This document shows, in pieces, positions 25,286 to 34,287 of a DNA stretch of 64,000 bases. The position numbers were made by a program, and so were the translations under genes. Under the pieces are notes generated by a model, which ran no database searches, was not told the DNA's origin, and saw only the letters and a list, made by a program, of their open reading frames with translations. The stretch's first letter is position 1; each line of letters opens with the position of its first letter. The stretch covers positions 612,821-676,820 of the forward strand of contig NZ_FOOF01000001.1 in NCBI RefSeq assembly GCF_900113115.1, given 5' to 3'. This DNA comes from Duganella sp. CF458 (GTDB taxonomy: Bacteria > Pseudomonadota > Gammaproteobacteria > Burkholderiales > Burkholderiaceae_D).

Positions 25286-25802
25286 GCTTTTCGGCGTACA
25301 TCTTGCGGAACTTGGCCACCTTCGGCGCCACCACGAACGCGCAATAGCCTTGCAGCGGATGCTGCACGAAGTAGTTCTGGTGATAATCCTCGGCCTTGTA
25401 GAACTGCGCGGCCGGGGCCAGTTCGGTGACAATCGGGGCGTCCCATACATGGGCCATTTCGGCGATCACCTGGCGCGCAGTGGCTTCCTGTTCGTCATTC
25501 TGATAGAAGATCACCGAGCGATACTGGGTGCCGACGTCATTGCCTTGGCGGTTTAGGGTAGTCGGGTCGTGGATCGTGAAGAAAATGACCAGCAGGTCGC
25601 GATAGCTGATCTGGGATGGGTCAAATTCCATCCGCACCACCTCGGCATGCCCGGTTTCGCCGGTACACACCTGCTCATACGTGGGATTCGGCTGCGCGCC
25701 GCCCATGTAGCCGGATTCGACCTTGGTGACACCTTTCGCCTCCAGGTACACCGCTTCGGTGCACCAAAAGCATCCACCGCCCAGGATTGCTACTTCAGCC
25801 AT
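25278..25802 (-). CDS. msrA: Peptide methionine (S)-S-oxide reductase MsrA
   Basis: The 174-residue enzyme has the catalytic motif GGCFWCTEAV near the start, GYMGGAQPNPTYEQVCTGETGH, and the C-terminal AEDYHQNYF. It repairs oxidised methionine in the cytosol. GAGGAGG precedes the ATG at 25802, which rules out longer upstream starts. It is of normal length and looks intact. Confidence 0.95.
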   Translation of the reverse strand: MAEVAILGGGCFWCTEAVYLEAKGVTKVESGYMGGAQPNPTYEQVCTGETGHAEVVRMEFDPSQISYRDLLVIFFTIHDPTTLNRQGNDVGTQYRSVIFYQNDEQEATARQVIAEMAHVWDAPIVTELAPAAQFYKAEDYHQNYFVQHPLQGYCAFVVAPKVAKFRKMYAEKLK

Positions 25803-25953
25803 ATCGCCCTCCTCACGTGCCGGAAGTATTACTGTAGCGCAAATCGGCGCGCACTGCTCAAAAAGTGCCGCCCTAGCTAAAATCCCCGTCGCTTTCGCCA
25901 AAGGTTAGACTATCGTTCTTTGGCATAATCTCTTTGAAACAAACAGGTCCCGC

Positions 25954-26460
25954 ATGAATACCAGCTCCCCACGCGCCACCGAGCGTGAATTCGACAGTGT
26001 GCATTTTCGCCAGGCACTGTCGCAATTTGCCACGGGTGTGACCGTGATTACCACGCGGCTCGCTGATGGCAGTTTCCGTGGCTTGACGGCCAGTTCCTTC
26101 AATTCCGTCTCGCTCGACCCGCCATTGGTGCTGTGGAGCCTGGGCACTGGCGCCAACAGCCTGCCCATTTTCAGCGGTAATTCGCACTATGTGATCAATG
26201 TGCTGAGCGCCGACCAGGCCCATTTGGCCAAGCTGTTTTCGACCCGTACGGAAGATCCGTTCGGTACCGTCGAATTCGAGCTGTCGCGCACCGGCCAGCC
26301 GGTCCTGAAGGGTGCCACGGCGTGGTTTGAATGCCACAACCGTAGCCGCTATCCAGAGGGCGACCACGTGATTTTCGTGGGCGAGGTCGAGCATTGCGAG
26401 TTCGCCGGGAACGCACCGCTGGTTTTCCACGGCGGGAAGTTCCGTGACCTGTTGAAATGA
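25954..26460 (+). CDS. Flavin reductase family protein (FMN-binding split barrel)
   Basis: The 168-residue protein has the flavin reductase-like signature FRQALSQFATGVTVITTR, GLTASSFNSVSLDPPLVLWSL, and YPEGDHVIFVGEVEH. Members reduce FMN or FAD with NAD(P)H and feed two-component monooxygenases; no monooxygenase partner is nearby. It is divergent from msrA and is followed after 37 bases by gcdH. Confidence 0.88.
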   Translation: MNTSSPRATEREFDSVHFRQALSQFATGVTVITTRLADGSFRGLTASSFNSVSLDPPLVLWSLGTGANSLPIFSGNSHYVINVLSADQAHLAKLFSTRTEDPFGTVEFELSRTGQPVLKGATAWFECHNRSRYPEGDHVIFVGEVEHCEFAGNAPLVFHGGKFRDLLK

Positions 26461-26497
26461 TTGATTTTTTTATAAACAAAGAGAGACAGGAAGCAAC

Positions 26498-27676
26498 ATG
26501 AGCAAAGCCGCATTCCACTGGGACGATCCCCTGCTGCTGAACGACCAGCTTAGCGATGACGAACGCATGGTGCGCGACGCCGCCGCGGCTTATTGCCAGG
26601 ACAAGCTGCAACCGCGCATCCTGGAAGCCTTCCGCCACGAGCAGATGGACACGTCCATCTTCCGCGAAATGGGCGAACTGGGCCTGCTGGGCCCGACCAT
26701 CCCTGAGCAATACGGCGGTCCCGGCCTGAACTACGTGGCTTACGGCCTGATCGCACGCGAAGTGGAACGTGTCGATTCCGGCTACCGTTCGATGATGTCG
26801 GTGCAGTCTTCCCTGGTCATGGTGCCGATCTATGAATTCGGTACCGAAGCACAGAAACAGAAGTACCTGCCAAAGCTGGCGACCGGCGAGTGGATCGGCT
26901 GCTTCGGCCTGACCGAGCCTAACCACGGTTCCGACCCGGGCTCGATGATCACCCGCGCCAAGAAGGTGCCAGGCGGCTACGCGCTGACCGGCTCCAAGAT
27001 GTGGATCACCAACTCGCCGGTGGCCGACGTATTCGTCGTGTGGGCCAAGGATGACGAAGGCGCGATCCGCGGCTTCGTCCTGGAAAAAGGCATGAAAGGC
27101 CTGTCCGCACCTGCGATCCACGGCAAGTTCGGCCTGCGCGCTTCGATCACCGGCGAAATCGTGATGGACGAAGTGTTCTGCCCTGAAGAAAACGCCTTCC
27201 CGGATGTACGCGGCCTGAAGGGCCCGTTCACCTGCCTGAATTCGGCCCGCTACGGCATCGCCTGGGGCGCACTGGGTGCGGCGGAAGCCTGCTGGCACAC
27301 TGCCCGCCAGTACACCCTGGACCGCCAGCAGTTCGGCCGTCCACTGGCAGCGAACCAGCTGGTGCAGAAGAAGCTGGCCGACATGCAGACCGAAATCACG
27401 CTCGGCCTGCAGGGCTGCCTGCGCCTGGGCCGCATGAAGGACGAAGGCACTGCCGCCGTCGAAATCACCTCCATCATGAAGCGCAACTCCTGCGGCAAGT
27501 CGCTGGACATCGCCCGCGTGGCGCGCGACATGCTGGGCGGTAACGGCATCTCGGACGAGTTCGGCATCATCCGCCACATGGTGAACCTGGAAGTGGTCAA
27601 CACCTACGAAGGCACGCACGATATCCACGCCCTGATCCTGGGCCGCGCGATGACCGGCATCCAGGCCTTCCAGTAA
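26498..27676 (+). CDS. gcdH: Glutaryl-CoA dehydrogenase
   Basis: The 392-residue acyl-CoA dehydrogenase has the FAD/substrate blocks [17 protein letters not shown] and [14 protein letters not shown]. The GCDH-type sequence is [13 protein letters not shown], and the catalytic Glu lies in [20 protein letters not shown]. These point to the decarboxylating enzyme converting glutaryl-CoA to crotonyl-CoA in lysine and tryptophan breakdown. Length matches the family. AGGAAG precedes the ATG. The usual partner CoA-transferase gene is not adjacent. Confidence 0.92.
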   Translation: MSKAAFHWDDPLLLNDQLSDDERMVRDAAAAYCQDKLQPRILEAFRHEQMDTSIFREMGELGLLGPTIPEQYGGPGLNYVAYGLIAREVERVDSGYRSMMSVQSSLVMVPIYEFGTEAQKQKYLPKLATGEWIGCFGLTEPNHGSDPGSMITRAKKVPGGYALTGSKMWITNSPVADVFVVWAKDDEGAIRGFVLEKGMKGLSAPAIHGKFGLRASITGEIVMDEVFCPEENAFPDVRGLKGPFTCLNSARYGIAWGALGAAEACWHTARQYTLDRQQFGRPLAANQLVQKKLADMQTEITLGLQGCLRLGRMKDEGTAAVEITSIMKRNSCGKSLDIARVARDMLGGNGISDEFGIIRHMVNLEVVNTYEGTHDIHALILGRAMTGIQAFQ

Positions 27677-27684
27677 AGCAAAAA

Positions 27685-27717
27685 TTGTCCACTTCGTTCC
27701 TGACCCCAGGTGGACAA
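27685..27717. terminator. Terminator between convergent gcdH and the lipoprotein operon
   Basis: TTGTCCAC (27685-27692) pairs with GTGGACAA (27710-27717). On the minus strand the stem is followed by ATTTTTGC, giving a U-tract for the operon ending at 27734. Leftward termination is better supported than rightward. Confidence 0.6.
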
Positions 27718-27733
27718 AAAATTCCTGGCGGGC

Positions 27734-28165
27734 TTAAACGGGCTGCGTCAGGAAGTTGAGATTGGCCGCTGCGTTTTTTGATTTCGCAGCGGCTTTTTTA
27801 TTGTCGGTCGACAGCTTCTGCCAGCGGTCGACGAAATCCGCCAGCGCGTGCATCAGCGCTACCTGCTCCTTCGTCTTGGCGATGATGTCGCCGAGCGCTT
27901 TGTGCAGGCGGCTCGATTCATCCACGATCTTCTGCGTGGGCGCTTCGGTCGACACCGGGCCGAAGCGGTGCATGAATGCTTCATGCGCCTCACGGAAGCG
28001 CGCGATCATATTGGCCATGTCGAGGTAGGCCGCGGCGGCGGCGGCGCGCGCGCCGTCGGTGCTGCCGGGGTCGGAGGCCGCGTCTTCGAATTCATTCTGC
28101 TTGGCTTTCAGGCGCCGCAGGGAATCGAAGTAGTCCAGCATGTATTGTTCAGTCAGTGACGCCAT
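27734..28165 (-). CDS. Cytosolic helical protein of a lipoprotein operon, unknown
   Basis: The 143-residue protein has no signal peptide and is predicted almost entirely helical, with a Lys/Ala-rich tail (NKKAAAKSKNAAANLN). The ATG at 28165 is preceded by GGAGG; a second in-frame ATG at 28177 lies upstream of that site and is less likely. It is the last gene of a three-gene operon with two lipoproteins. No family recognised. Confidence 0.7.
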   Translation of the reverse strand: MASLTEQYMLDYFDSLRRLKAKQNEFEDAASDPGSTDGARAAAAAAYLDMANMIARFREAHEAFMHRFGPVSTEAPTQKIVDESSRLHKALGDIIAKTKEQVALMHALADFVDRWQKLSTDNKKAAAKSKNAAANLNFLTQPV

Positions 28166-28176
28166 CTTTGCCTCCA

Positions 28177-28725
28177 TTAGTCGTTAGCCTTCTTTTCAGC
28201 TTCTTCGATTTTCTTTTTGCCCTCTTCAACGCTGTCTTTCACCGCCTTGATGAAGGCTTGCAGTTCGCTGCGCCGGATGTCCCAGCCAAGTTCTTCTCCC
28301 ATCTCCGCCAGCCTCGCCTGCGCGGCGGCGGTACCGCTGCGCGTATCCGGAACCGGTGCCAGCAAGGCTGCCACCGCTGCTTCGTTCCTGGCGTTGGTAT
28401 CGGAGTACTCAGCCTGGCTCAATGCCAGCCCTTCGGCATTGGCGACCAGGTTATCGATCAGGGTGACGGACAGCTTGTCTCCCGCCGCAACGCGGGCTTG
28501 CAAATCGCGCTGTTTCTCACGGTCGACGAAGGCTATTGCCTTGCGTTGGGCCAGCAGGGAGTCGGCACGGGCCTTCATGGAATTTCGCTCCACCCGGCGG
28601 AATTCCGTTAGCGAAGACTCCAGTTGGGCGATCAGGCCAACGCCATGGTTTGCCTGCTCCATCACGGGCTTTGGCGTGGAACATCCGCACAGCGCCAAGG
28701 CGGCAAGCATCGGGGCGATACGCAT
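28177..28725 (-). CDS. Predicted lipoprotein with coiled-coil tail, unknown
   Basis: The 182-residue protein begins MRIAPMLAALALCGCSTPKP, a short signal with a lipobox ending at Cys15. The body is helical, and the last 30 residues (VKDSVEEGKKKIEEAEKKAN) are a charged coiled coil. Its ATG overlaps the stop of the large lipoprotein gene (TAATG), so the two are made together and probably sit in the same membrane. Family unknown. Confidence 0.75.
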   Translation of the reverse strand: MRIAPMLAALALCGCSTPKPVMEQANHGVGLIAQLESSLTEFRRVERNSMKARADSLLAQRKAIAFVDREKQRDLQARVAAGDKLSVTLIDNLVANAEGLALSQAEYSDTNARNEAAVAALLAPVPDTRSGTAAAQARLAEMGEELGWDIRRSELQAFIKAVKDSVEEGKKKIEEAEKKAND

Positions 28726-30227
28726 TATTGAACTCCTTTCGCTATGAACAGCAGTGCAATCGAGTTCACCAGGCCAGTGATGTCTTCCTTGCGCACCCCG
28801 GCGTCGCCATATTCCGCGAGCTGGTTGATGGTGGACGAGATCAGCACGTTCCACTGCGCGATATTGCCTTCAGCGTAGGCGATGGCGCGCTCGTGGTCGA
28901 GCGCATTGCGCTGGATCTCGGTCTTGTTCACTTCCGCAGCCAGGCGCCCGTTGGCATCCAGATAGGAGGCGGCGCTCTTCCAGACTTTGGTCTTGTCTTC
29001 AAAGGCCTTGCCGGAGGTGGCTTTGGCCGTTTCGGCCGGCGCCAGCGCAGCCCGCATCTGCATCGCCGCCATGTCGGCACCGACCGCCTGCAAAGCCTGA
29101 TGGCCGTAGCTCAGCGAACGAAGCTGTTCGAGCTGCCAGCTCATCTTGGACTCCAGCAGTTGCAGTTCCATCGCCTGCAATTGAGCGTCCTTGGCGGCGG
29201 CATCGGCTTTTGCCTGCTCCAGGTTGCGTAGCAGCAGTGCGGCCGCCAAGCGCGGCTTCTTCGCATCCGTCAGCGCCACGTTCGATTTGTCGAACCATTC
29301 GGCCAAGCTGGCCAGCGCCGCACTGGTGCTGCCGTTTTCGCCCTTGCTATCGGCGTTTCCGGCCAGCGAGGCCAAGGTCGCATCAAGTGCTTTTACCCGC
29401 TGCTCGGATACGAACTGGCGCGAAACCGGGTCCGGCAGCTTCTCGATTTTTGCCAGCGCATCGCCAAGCTCCTTGGCGATAGACTTCAATTTGTCCTGCG
29501 CCCGCTTCGGATCTGCGGAGAGCTTTTCCAGCTCGCCGCTGTATTCCTTCGACAGCTTGGAAACCTGGTTGCGCGCCGCAAGGCTGGCCGCCTTGGCGCC
29601 GCCGATTGCCGCACGGGCCTCGGCAACTTCTTTCTGGGTAATCGCCAGCGCACCGCCCTTGAATTCGAAAATGGAGCCCGCGGTCAGGCCGGTGCCCGAG
29701 CATTCGTCAGCGGCGCTCATCCAGGCCGCCCGCAGGTAAGCCGGCGCACCCGCGTGGGCCTGCGCCCAATCGTCAAACGATTGCTGCGACATGGCGCCGC
29801 AAGCGGGCATCTCGACGCCGGCGCGCGTGAACTCGATCTCCGCGTCGTGCAGGTTGCTCTTCGCCCTTTCCTCCTTCTTGAGGGCAGCGGCCCAGGCGAC
29901 GGCAGCTTGCGGCGAACCGGCCAGCGCCAGCAGCTGCTTCTCGATCGGCTCCTTCAATTGCGTCGCGACGGTGCCGTCGAACACCATGGAACGAATCAGC
30001 GCATCGCGCCTGGCCTTTTGCAGCGCCTCTTCAGTCTTGAGCTGTTCGGCCAGCAGCGCCGCCTCGCCTTTGCGTGCAACATTGAGCTGGCCGGCGATAT
30101 CCACCGTTTTCCACGCTTCCTTGGCAGCCTCGCCCTGCTTGTGCCGCGTTTCGCTATACACTGCACAACCGGTGAGGCTGAAAAATGCCGGCAGCAAAGC
30201 GGCAAAATATATCGTTCGAAATTGCAA
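28725..30227 (-). CDS. Large alpha-helical lipoprotein, unknown
   Basis: The 500-residue protein has a signal peptide and lipobox (FFSLTGCAVY, Cys21). Long helical and coiled-coil regions follow (about residues 35-80, 220-280 and 340-420), and a short stretch holds two cysteines (MPACGAMSQQ and ADECSGTG) that could form a disulphide in the periplasm. It ends with a hydrophobic segment (ITGLVNSIALLFIAKG). I know no family for it. It heads an operon with a second lipoprotein and a cytosolic helical protein. Confidence 0.75.
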   Translation of the reverse strand: MQFRTIYFAALLPAFFSLTGCAVYSETRHKQGEAAKEAWKTVDIAGQLNVARKGEAALLAEQLKTEEALQKARRDALIRSMVFDGTVATQLKEPIEKQLLALAGSPQAAVAWAAALKKEERAKSNLHDAEIEFTRAGVEMPACGAMSQQSFDDWAQAHAGAPAYLRAAWMSAADECSGTGLTAGSIFEFKGGALAITQKEVAEARAAIGGAKAASLAARNQVSKLSKEYSGELEKLSADPKRAQDKLKSIAKELGDALAKIEKLPDPVSRQFVSEQRVKALDATLASLAGNADSKGENGSTSAALASLAEWFDKSNVALTDAKKPRLAAALLLRNLEQAKADAAAKDAQLQAMELQLLESKMSWQLEQLRSLSYGHQALQAVGADMAAMQMRAALAPAETAKATSGKAFEDKTKVWKSAASYLDANGRLAAEVNKTEIQRNALDHERAIAYAEGNIAQWNVLISSTINQLAEYGDAGVRKEDITGLVNSIALLFIAKGVQ

Positions 30228-30256
30228 GCTATTCCCCTTCTCAAAAGGACTGACAC

Positions 30257-30727
30257 ATGTCCCAAGATCACGTTCCCACGTTGTACGAATGGGTTGGCGG
30301 CACCGAAGCCCTGGGCCGCTTGACCACCCGCTTCTACCAACACGTCAAAGCCGACGCCCTGCTCGGCCCAGTCTTCGCCCATATGGGCGACCATCACCCC
30401 GCGCACGTCGCGGCCTTCCTCGGCGAAGTGCTGGGCGGGCCAACCGCCTATTCCGAAGCACATGGCGGCCATGCCCACATGATCCGCCAGCACCTGAACC
30501 GCCACCTGTCGCACGAACAGCGCCGCCGCTGGGTGGCGCTGTTGCTGGAGACCGCCGACGAACTGGCGATGCCCGACGATCCTGAATTCCGTTCGGCCCT
30601 GGTGGGCTACCTGGAATGGGGCTCGCGGCTGGCCGTCATCAACTCCCAGCCCGGTACGACGGTCGATGCCGACCAGCCGATGCCGAAGTGGGGCTGGGGC
30701 GAAGTCAAGGGGCCGTATAACCCTTAG
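30257..30727 (+). CDS. Group II truncated hemoglobin
   Basis: The 156-residue protein has the 2-on-2 globin signatures: LYEWVGGTEALGRLTTRFY, the proximal His in HMIRQHLNRHLS, and a Trp (RRRWVALL) at the position typical of group II. Such proteins bind O2 or NO and are thought to act in nitrosative or oxidative stress. The C-terminal extension of about 30 residues (DADQPMPKWGWGEVKG) is longer than usual. It is divergent from the lipoprotein operon. Confidence 0.9.
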   Translation: MSQDHVPTLYEWVGGTEALGRLTTRFYQHVKADALLGPVFAHMGDHHPAHVAAFLGEVLGGPTAYSEAHGGHAHMIRQHLNRHLSHEQRRRWVALLLETADELAMPDDPEFRSALVGYLEWGSRLAVINSQPGTTVDADQPMPKWGWGEVKGPYNP

Positions 30728-30962
30728 TCCCGCGCTTGCCGGACTTCACGACCAGCGGGCGGACGTACGTGATCAAGCTGGCCAACGTCTTGCCCGGTTC
30801 CTCCCACGGCATCATTTGGGCCGAATGCTCATAGCTGATGCGTTCGTTCTCGCGCATATTGGCGACCTGTCCGATACCAACGTAGGCGGAGAACAGGTCC
30901 GGCCGTTTCAGCACGGCGCGCGTTGACAGGCATGGCGCGGATTCGGCGCAAGTCTGCGCCAA
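30705..30962 (-). pseudogene. Alpha/beta-hydrolase gene remnant
   Basis: An open stretch of 85 codons holds two pieces of a prolyl-aminopeptidase-like alpha/beta hydrolase: RPDLFSAYVGIGQVANMREN (from the middle of the fold) joined almost directly to a C-terminal piece, MPWEEPGKTLASLITYVRPL. The N-terminal catalytic part and the segment between the pieces are missing. It overlaps the end of the hemoglobin gene by 23 bases. Confidence 0.6.
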
Positions 30963-31007
30963 CGATAATAGTGCAAATTTTGCATCTCCGCTCGCCCTCG
31001 GGACGAA

Positions 31008-31036
31008 AAAAAAACCGCCTTGCGGCGGCTTTTTTG
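31008..31036 (-). terminator. Rho-independent terminator after ompW
   Basis: CCGCC-TTGC-GGCGG forms a strong stem flanked by an A-run on the left and a T-run on the right, so it can work in both directions. It lies 14 bases beyond the stop of the minus-strand OmpW gene. Confidence 0.85.
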
Positions 31037-31049
31037 GCTGGGACCTGGC

Positions 31050-31730
31050 TTAGAAACGGTAGCCGACCGACAGGCTGACTGCCAGCGGGTCCAGCTTGAT
31101 GTCCAGCGTCTGGCCGGTGGAGAAGTGGGCGGTGGTCTTCAGCTTGGTCTTGACCACGTTCACGTCCGCGTAATAGCGATCGCCGAGCTTGGCGGTGGCG
31201 CCGATCACGATGCTGCCCGCATGCTTGGAATCCAGCGAGTAGGTCGCCGGCTCGCCGCCGGTGTTCAGCACGGCGGTCAGTTGCGCCGAGCCGGTCTCCT
31301 TCTGGAAGTAGGCGTAGGTGTAGCCAATGCCAACGTAAGGACGCACGTTGGCAGTCGGCTCGAACATACGGTACTGCAGGAAGATGGTCGGCGGCAGTGC
31401 TTCCGCGGTACCGAGCTTGCCGGTGCCTTCGATCGAACCGGCGCCGTACAAGGTGTGCTTGTAGGGCACGCCCAGCATCAGCTCAGTGCTCACGTTATCG
31501 GTGATCATGTAGCCGAGGCTGAAGATCGGCTTGGTGTCGGCACCCACTTCGGCCTTGATGCCCGGCTTGGAAGGCGCGGTCACGTCGCCGGAAGTCACGT
31601 CCGGCGAAATGCGGTTGACGCCGACCTTGCCCAGCCACTCACCCTTGGATTGCGCCGATGCGCCCGATGCTGCGCCCAGCGCGGCCACCACGGCCAGCAG
31701 CTTTACAGCGGTGTTGATACGTTGTGTCAT
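31050..31730 (-). CDS. ompW: OmpW-family outer membrane protein
   Basis: The 226-residue protein has a signal peptide (LLAVVAALGAASGASAQ) followed by an 8-strand beta-barrel pattern with the OmpW blocks VGVNRISPD, PIFSLGYMITDNVSTEL, PYVGIGYTYAYF and the C-terminal VSLSVGYRF with terminal Phe. OmpW forms a small hydrophobic channel in the outer membrane. It is followed upstream by an esterase gene in the same orientation with a short gap. Confidence 0.93.
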   Translation of the reverse strand: MTQRINTAVKLLAVVAALGAASGASAQSKGEWLGKVGVNRISPDVTSGDVTAPSKPGIKAEVGADTKPIFSLGYMITDNVSTELMLGVPYKHTLYGAGSIEGTGKLGTAEALPPTIFLQYRMFEPTANVRPYVGIGYTYAYFQKETGSAQLTAVLNTGGEPATYSLDSKHAGSIVIGATAKLGDRYYADVNVVKTKLKTTAHFSTGQTLDIKLDPLAVSLSVGYRF

Positions 31731-31751
31731 TGTGTCTCCATTATCCTTTGA

Positions 31752-33125
31752 TTACAGCCAGCCCTTGGCGACCATTTTTTCCGAAACATAGCGTGCCAGC
31801 AGCAGGTGCAGGAACGGGGTCGGGTGCACGGTGTCGGCGTAGGAGTAGTGGCTCACGTCGCCGGCCTTCAGGTTGTTCGCGCTGCAGCCCAGCGAGTTGC
31901 CCAGCGGGTTCTTGGCAGGAGTCAGGTCGCAAGCGGTGTCGGTGACGTTGGTCAGGCCGTATGGCGCAGGATTGGTTGCCTGGTCGTGGCTGGCGCTGTA
32001 CGTATCGACCAGCAGGATCTTGGCATCGCCCGACAGGCCTGCCGCCAACGTGTCGTTGAAGGCTTTCACCATGCTGTCGATCAGGGCACGGGTGCTGGTC
32101 GATTGCGCCAGGCCGGACGGGGTATTGGCGATGTCCGGCATATTGTTCACCACCACGAAGTTGGCGCCGTTGGCCACCACCTGGGTCTTGACCAGCGCCA
32201 CCAGTTCGGAACCTGCCTTGGCGATGGCCTGCACCAGCGACGGGGCTTGCGCGGCCGCATAGTCGGCGCCGGCCTTGGCACCCGCGGTAGCTGCATCGGA
32301 CTGCGCCTTGGCGACCATCGGGCCGTACACGGTTGCCGAAGCGGCGGCGGTATTGCCAGCAGCGACAGCTGCAGTCACGGCTGCCTGCACGATGGAGGCG
32401 CTGGTGCTGCCGGCGCGCGCAGCTTCGGTGGCGATGGCCAGGCCGATCGATTGCGCAGCGGTGGCTGGGTTGGTGGCGCCGGCAGCCAGTTGGGTAGCCA
32501 GGCTGGTACCGAATGCGGTGTTGCCTGCTGCGGTGCCGGCGGCGGTGGCGCCAGACGACAGTTGCTCAAGACTGATCAGCACATCGTTGTTGCCGCCCAT
32601 GACGTAGACGATTTCATCGCCTTTGAACTTGCCGCCCACGGCTGCCAGGTGGTTCTTGACCTGGGTAACCAGCGGCACGGTCAGCGCGCCCAGCGGGCTG
32701 CCGGTCAGCTTGTTGCCAGGGCCGACAGGATTAGTCACGCGGGCGCCGCCCTGCGCATAGCCGTAGCAGCCAGTCTTGGCTTGCACCGGCACGCTGAAGC
32801 CCTTGGAGGCGTCGCCATCCAGGCCGGTCACGGCCGGGCACGGCGCCGGCAGGCCGACTTGTGCAGCCATCAGCTCGGTCCAGTTCTTGCCGGTCAGTGC
32901 CGGATTGACAGCCGTGTTATTGCCGTTGATGGTGAAGGTACCGCCGCCGATGGCAGCCACGGCGCCGACTTTGTAGGTACCGACGTCCGACAAGCTGTCG
33001 CCGAAGGTCACCTGGGAGGAATATTTAAGTTTAGGCGATTGATCGCCTGGGCTTGGATCGTTGCCGCCGCAACCGGCAATAACTGCCGCTGCCATGACCG
33101 TCATGGCAAGTTTGAAATGACGCAT
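31752..33125 (-). CDS. SGNH/GDSL esterase lipoprotein with an Ala-rich insertion
   Basis: The 457-residue protein starts with a lipobox signal (MAAAVIAGCGG). Catalytic blocks are FGDSLSDVG (residues 41-49), GGNND (177-181) and a C-terminal DTVHPT with the Asp-His pair. Residues about 191-295 are unusually rich in Ala, Gly and Thr and interrupt the SGNH fold between blocks III and V. It should hydrolyse esters or lipids at the cell surface; substrate unknown. Confidence 0.85.
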   Translation of the reverse strand: MRHFKLAMTVMAAAVIAGCGGNDPSPGDQSPKLKYSSQVTFGDSLSDVGTYKVGAVAAIGGGTFTINGNNTAVNPALTGKNWTELMAAQVGLPAPCPAVTGLDGDASKGFSVPVQAKTGCYGYAQGGARVTNPVGPGNKLTGSPLGALTVPLVTQVKNHLAAVGGKFKGDEIVYVMGGNNDVLISLEQLSSGATAAGTAAGNTAFGTSLATQLAAGATNPATAAQSIGLAIATEAARAGSTSASIVQAAVTAAVAAGNTAAASATVYGPMVAKAQSDAATAGAKAGADYAAAQAPSLVQAIAKAGSELVALVKTQVVANGANFVVVNNMPDIANTPSGLAQSTSTRALIDSMVKAFNDTLAAGLSGDAKILLVDTYSASHDQATNPAPYGLTNVTDTACDLTPAKNPLGNSLGCSANNLKAGDVSHYSYADTVHPTPFLHLLLARYVSEKMVAKGWL

Positions 33126-33297
33126 TGTGTCTCCAGAGGGGGGATGATTTTTTATGGGCTTTGCGAACGCGCGTGCTATTCGCTGCTGGATTAATATGCC
33201 AGCTTGCTCTTGCTTGTTACAAGTAGAAATTTGTAAAAACAACAGCCATGCCCAATCAAGGGCAGCGACTGTAGCAGCCACGCATCAGCATTGCAAG

Positions 33298-34215
33298 TCA
33301 CGTCTCTTCCAGCCAGGGCGGCCGGGCAAATTCCTGCTTCAGGAAATCGACGAAACGGCGCGTGCGCTGGGGCCGTTGCCGGGCGTTTGCCGGCAGCAGC
33401 GCGACGATATCGGCTTCCGGCAACGCGTGATCCGGCAGCACCCGGCACAGGGCGCCGCTGCGCAATTCAGCCGCTATATCCCATTCCGAGCGCAGCATGA
33501 CGCCGTGGCCGTCCAGCGCCCATTGCTTGACGACGCGGCCATCGTTGCAGGCCAGCGCTGGCTCGATGCGCATGGTCCGGTACTGGCTGGTTCCAGGCGG
33601 CAGCAGCTTCCAGCGCGTGGCATCCTCCTCATTCTCGCGCAGGGCGAGGCAGGCATGCGCCGCCAACTCCCCCAGGTCACGGGGGCTGCCATGCCGTGCG
33701 AGGTAAGACGGCGCCGCGCACAGGTAGCGCCGGTTACGCGCCAGCACCTGTTGCCGCAGGCTTGAGTCCCGCATTGCGCCGATATGGATCACCACGTCCC
33801 AGCCCTCATGCAGGCGGAGGTTGGGCCGGTCCGACAATTCCAGCTCGAAGGCCAGCGCCGGGTGCCGCGCCCGGAAGCGCGCTGCCAGCGGGGCGATATG
33901 CGCGCTGCCGAATCCGATCGGCGCCAGCACCCGCAAGCGCCCCGCCAACTCATCGCGCTGTTCGTGCAAGGCGAGCTGCAAGGCTTCCATCTCGGCCAGG
34001 ATGGCTTGCGCACGCTCGGCCAGCAGCTGTCCCTGCTCGGTCAGCGCAATGCCGCGCCCCTGGCGGTCCGCCAGCTTGAGGCGCAGCTTGTCTTCGATCG
34101 TTTGCAGGCGCTGGGTCACCGAGGACGGCGTCACGTCCAGCAGGCGCGCCGTGGCCGACAACGATGGCTGGCTGGCCAGCGCGCAGAAAAAGCGCAGGTC
34201 GTCAGTGGAGAGCAT
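33298..34215 (-). CDS. LysR-family transcriptional regulator
   Basis: The 305-residue protein has the N-terminal LysR helix-turn-helix (FCALASQPSLSATARLLDVT) and an effector domain. It is divergent from the S41 protease gene, the usual layout of a LysR regulator and its target. A perfect palindrome overlaps its start codon and could serve autoregulation. The effector cannot be predicted. Confidence 0.9.
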   Translation of the reverse strand: MLSTDDLRFFCALASQPSLSATARLLDVTPSSVTQRLQTIEDKLRLKLADRQGRGIALTEQGQLLAERAQAILAEMEALQLALHEQRDELAGRLRVLAPIGFGSAHIAPLAARFRARHPALAFELELSDRPNLRLHEGWDVVIHIGAMRDSSLRQQVLARNRRYLCAAPSYLARHGSPRDLGELAAHACLALRENEEDATRWKLLPPGTSQYRTMRIEPALACNDGRVVKQWALDGHGVMLRSEWDIAAELRSGALCRVLPDHALPEADIVALLPANARQRPQRTRRFVDFLKQEFARPPWLEET

Positions 34216-34231
34216 TAAGGCCAGCCTTAAT
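34214..34231. promoter_or_regulatory. Palindrome at the LysR start codon
   Basis: ATTAAGGC-CA-GCCTTAAT is a perfect 8-2-8 palindrome. It covers the LysR start codon and lies 56 bases ahead of the divergent S41 gene. LysR proteins bind dyads in such positions; binding is inferred. Confidence 0.5.
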
Positions 34232-34287
34232 CAAATAGTTATGGAATCTTAAGCACGAACTTTATTCCATTTATTAGAATTCCGGCA

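Noticed and set aside
26195..27628. Long open frame antisense to gcdH
   Set aside because: No domain; gcdH motifs are complete on the plus strand.
31806..33194. Gly-rich open frame antisense to the SGNH esterase
   Set aside because: It mirrors the Ala-rich insertion of the esterase and has no start signal or domain.
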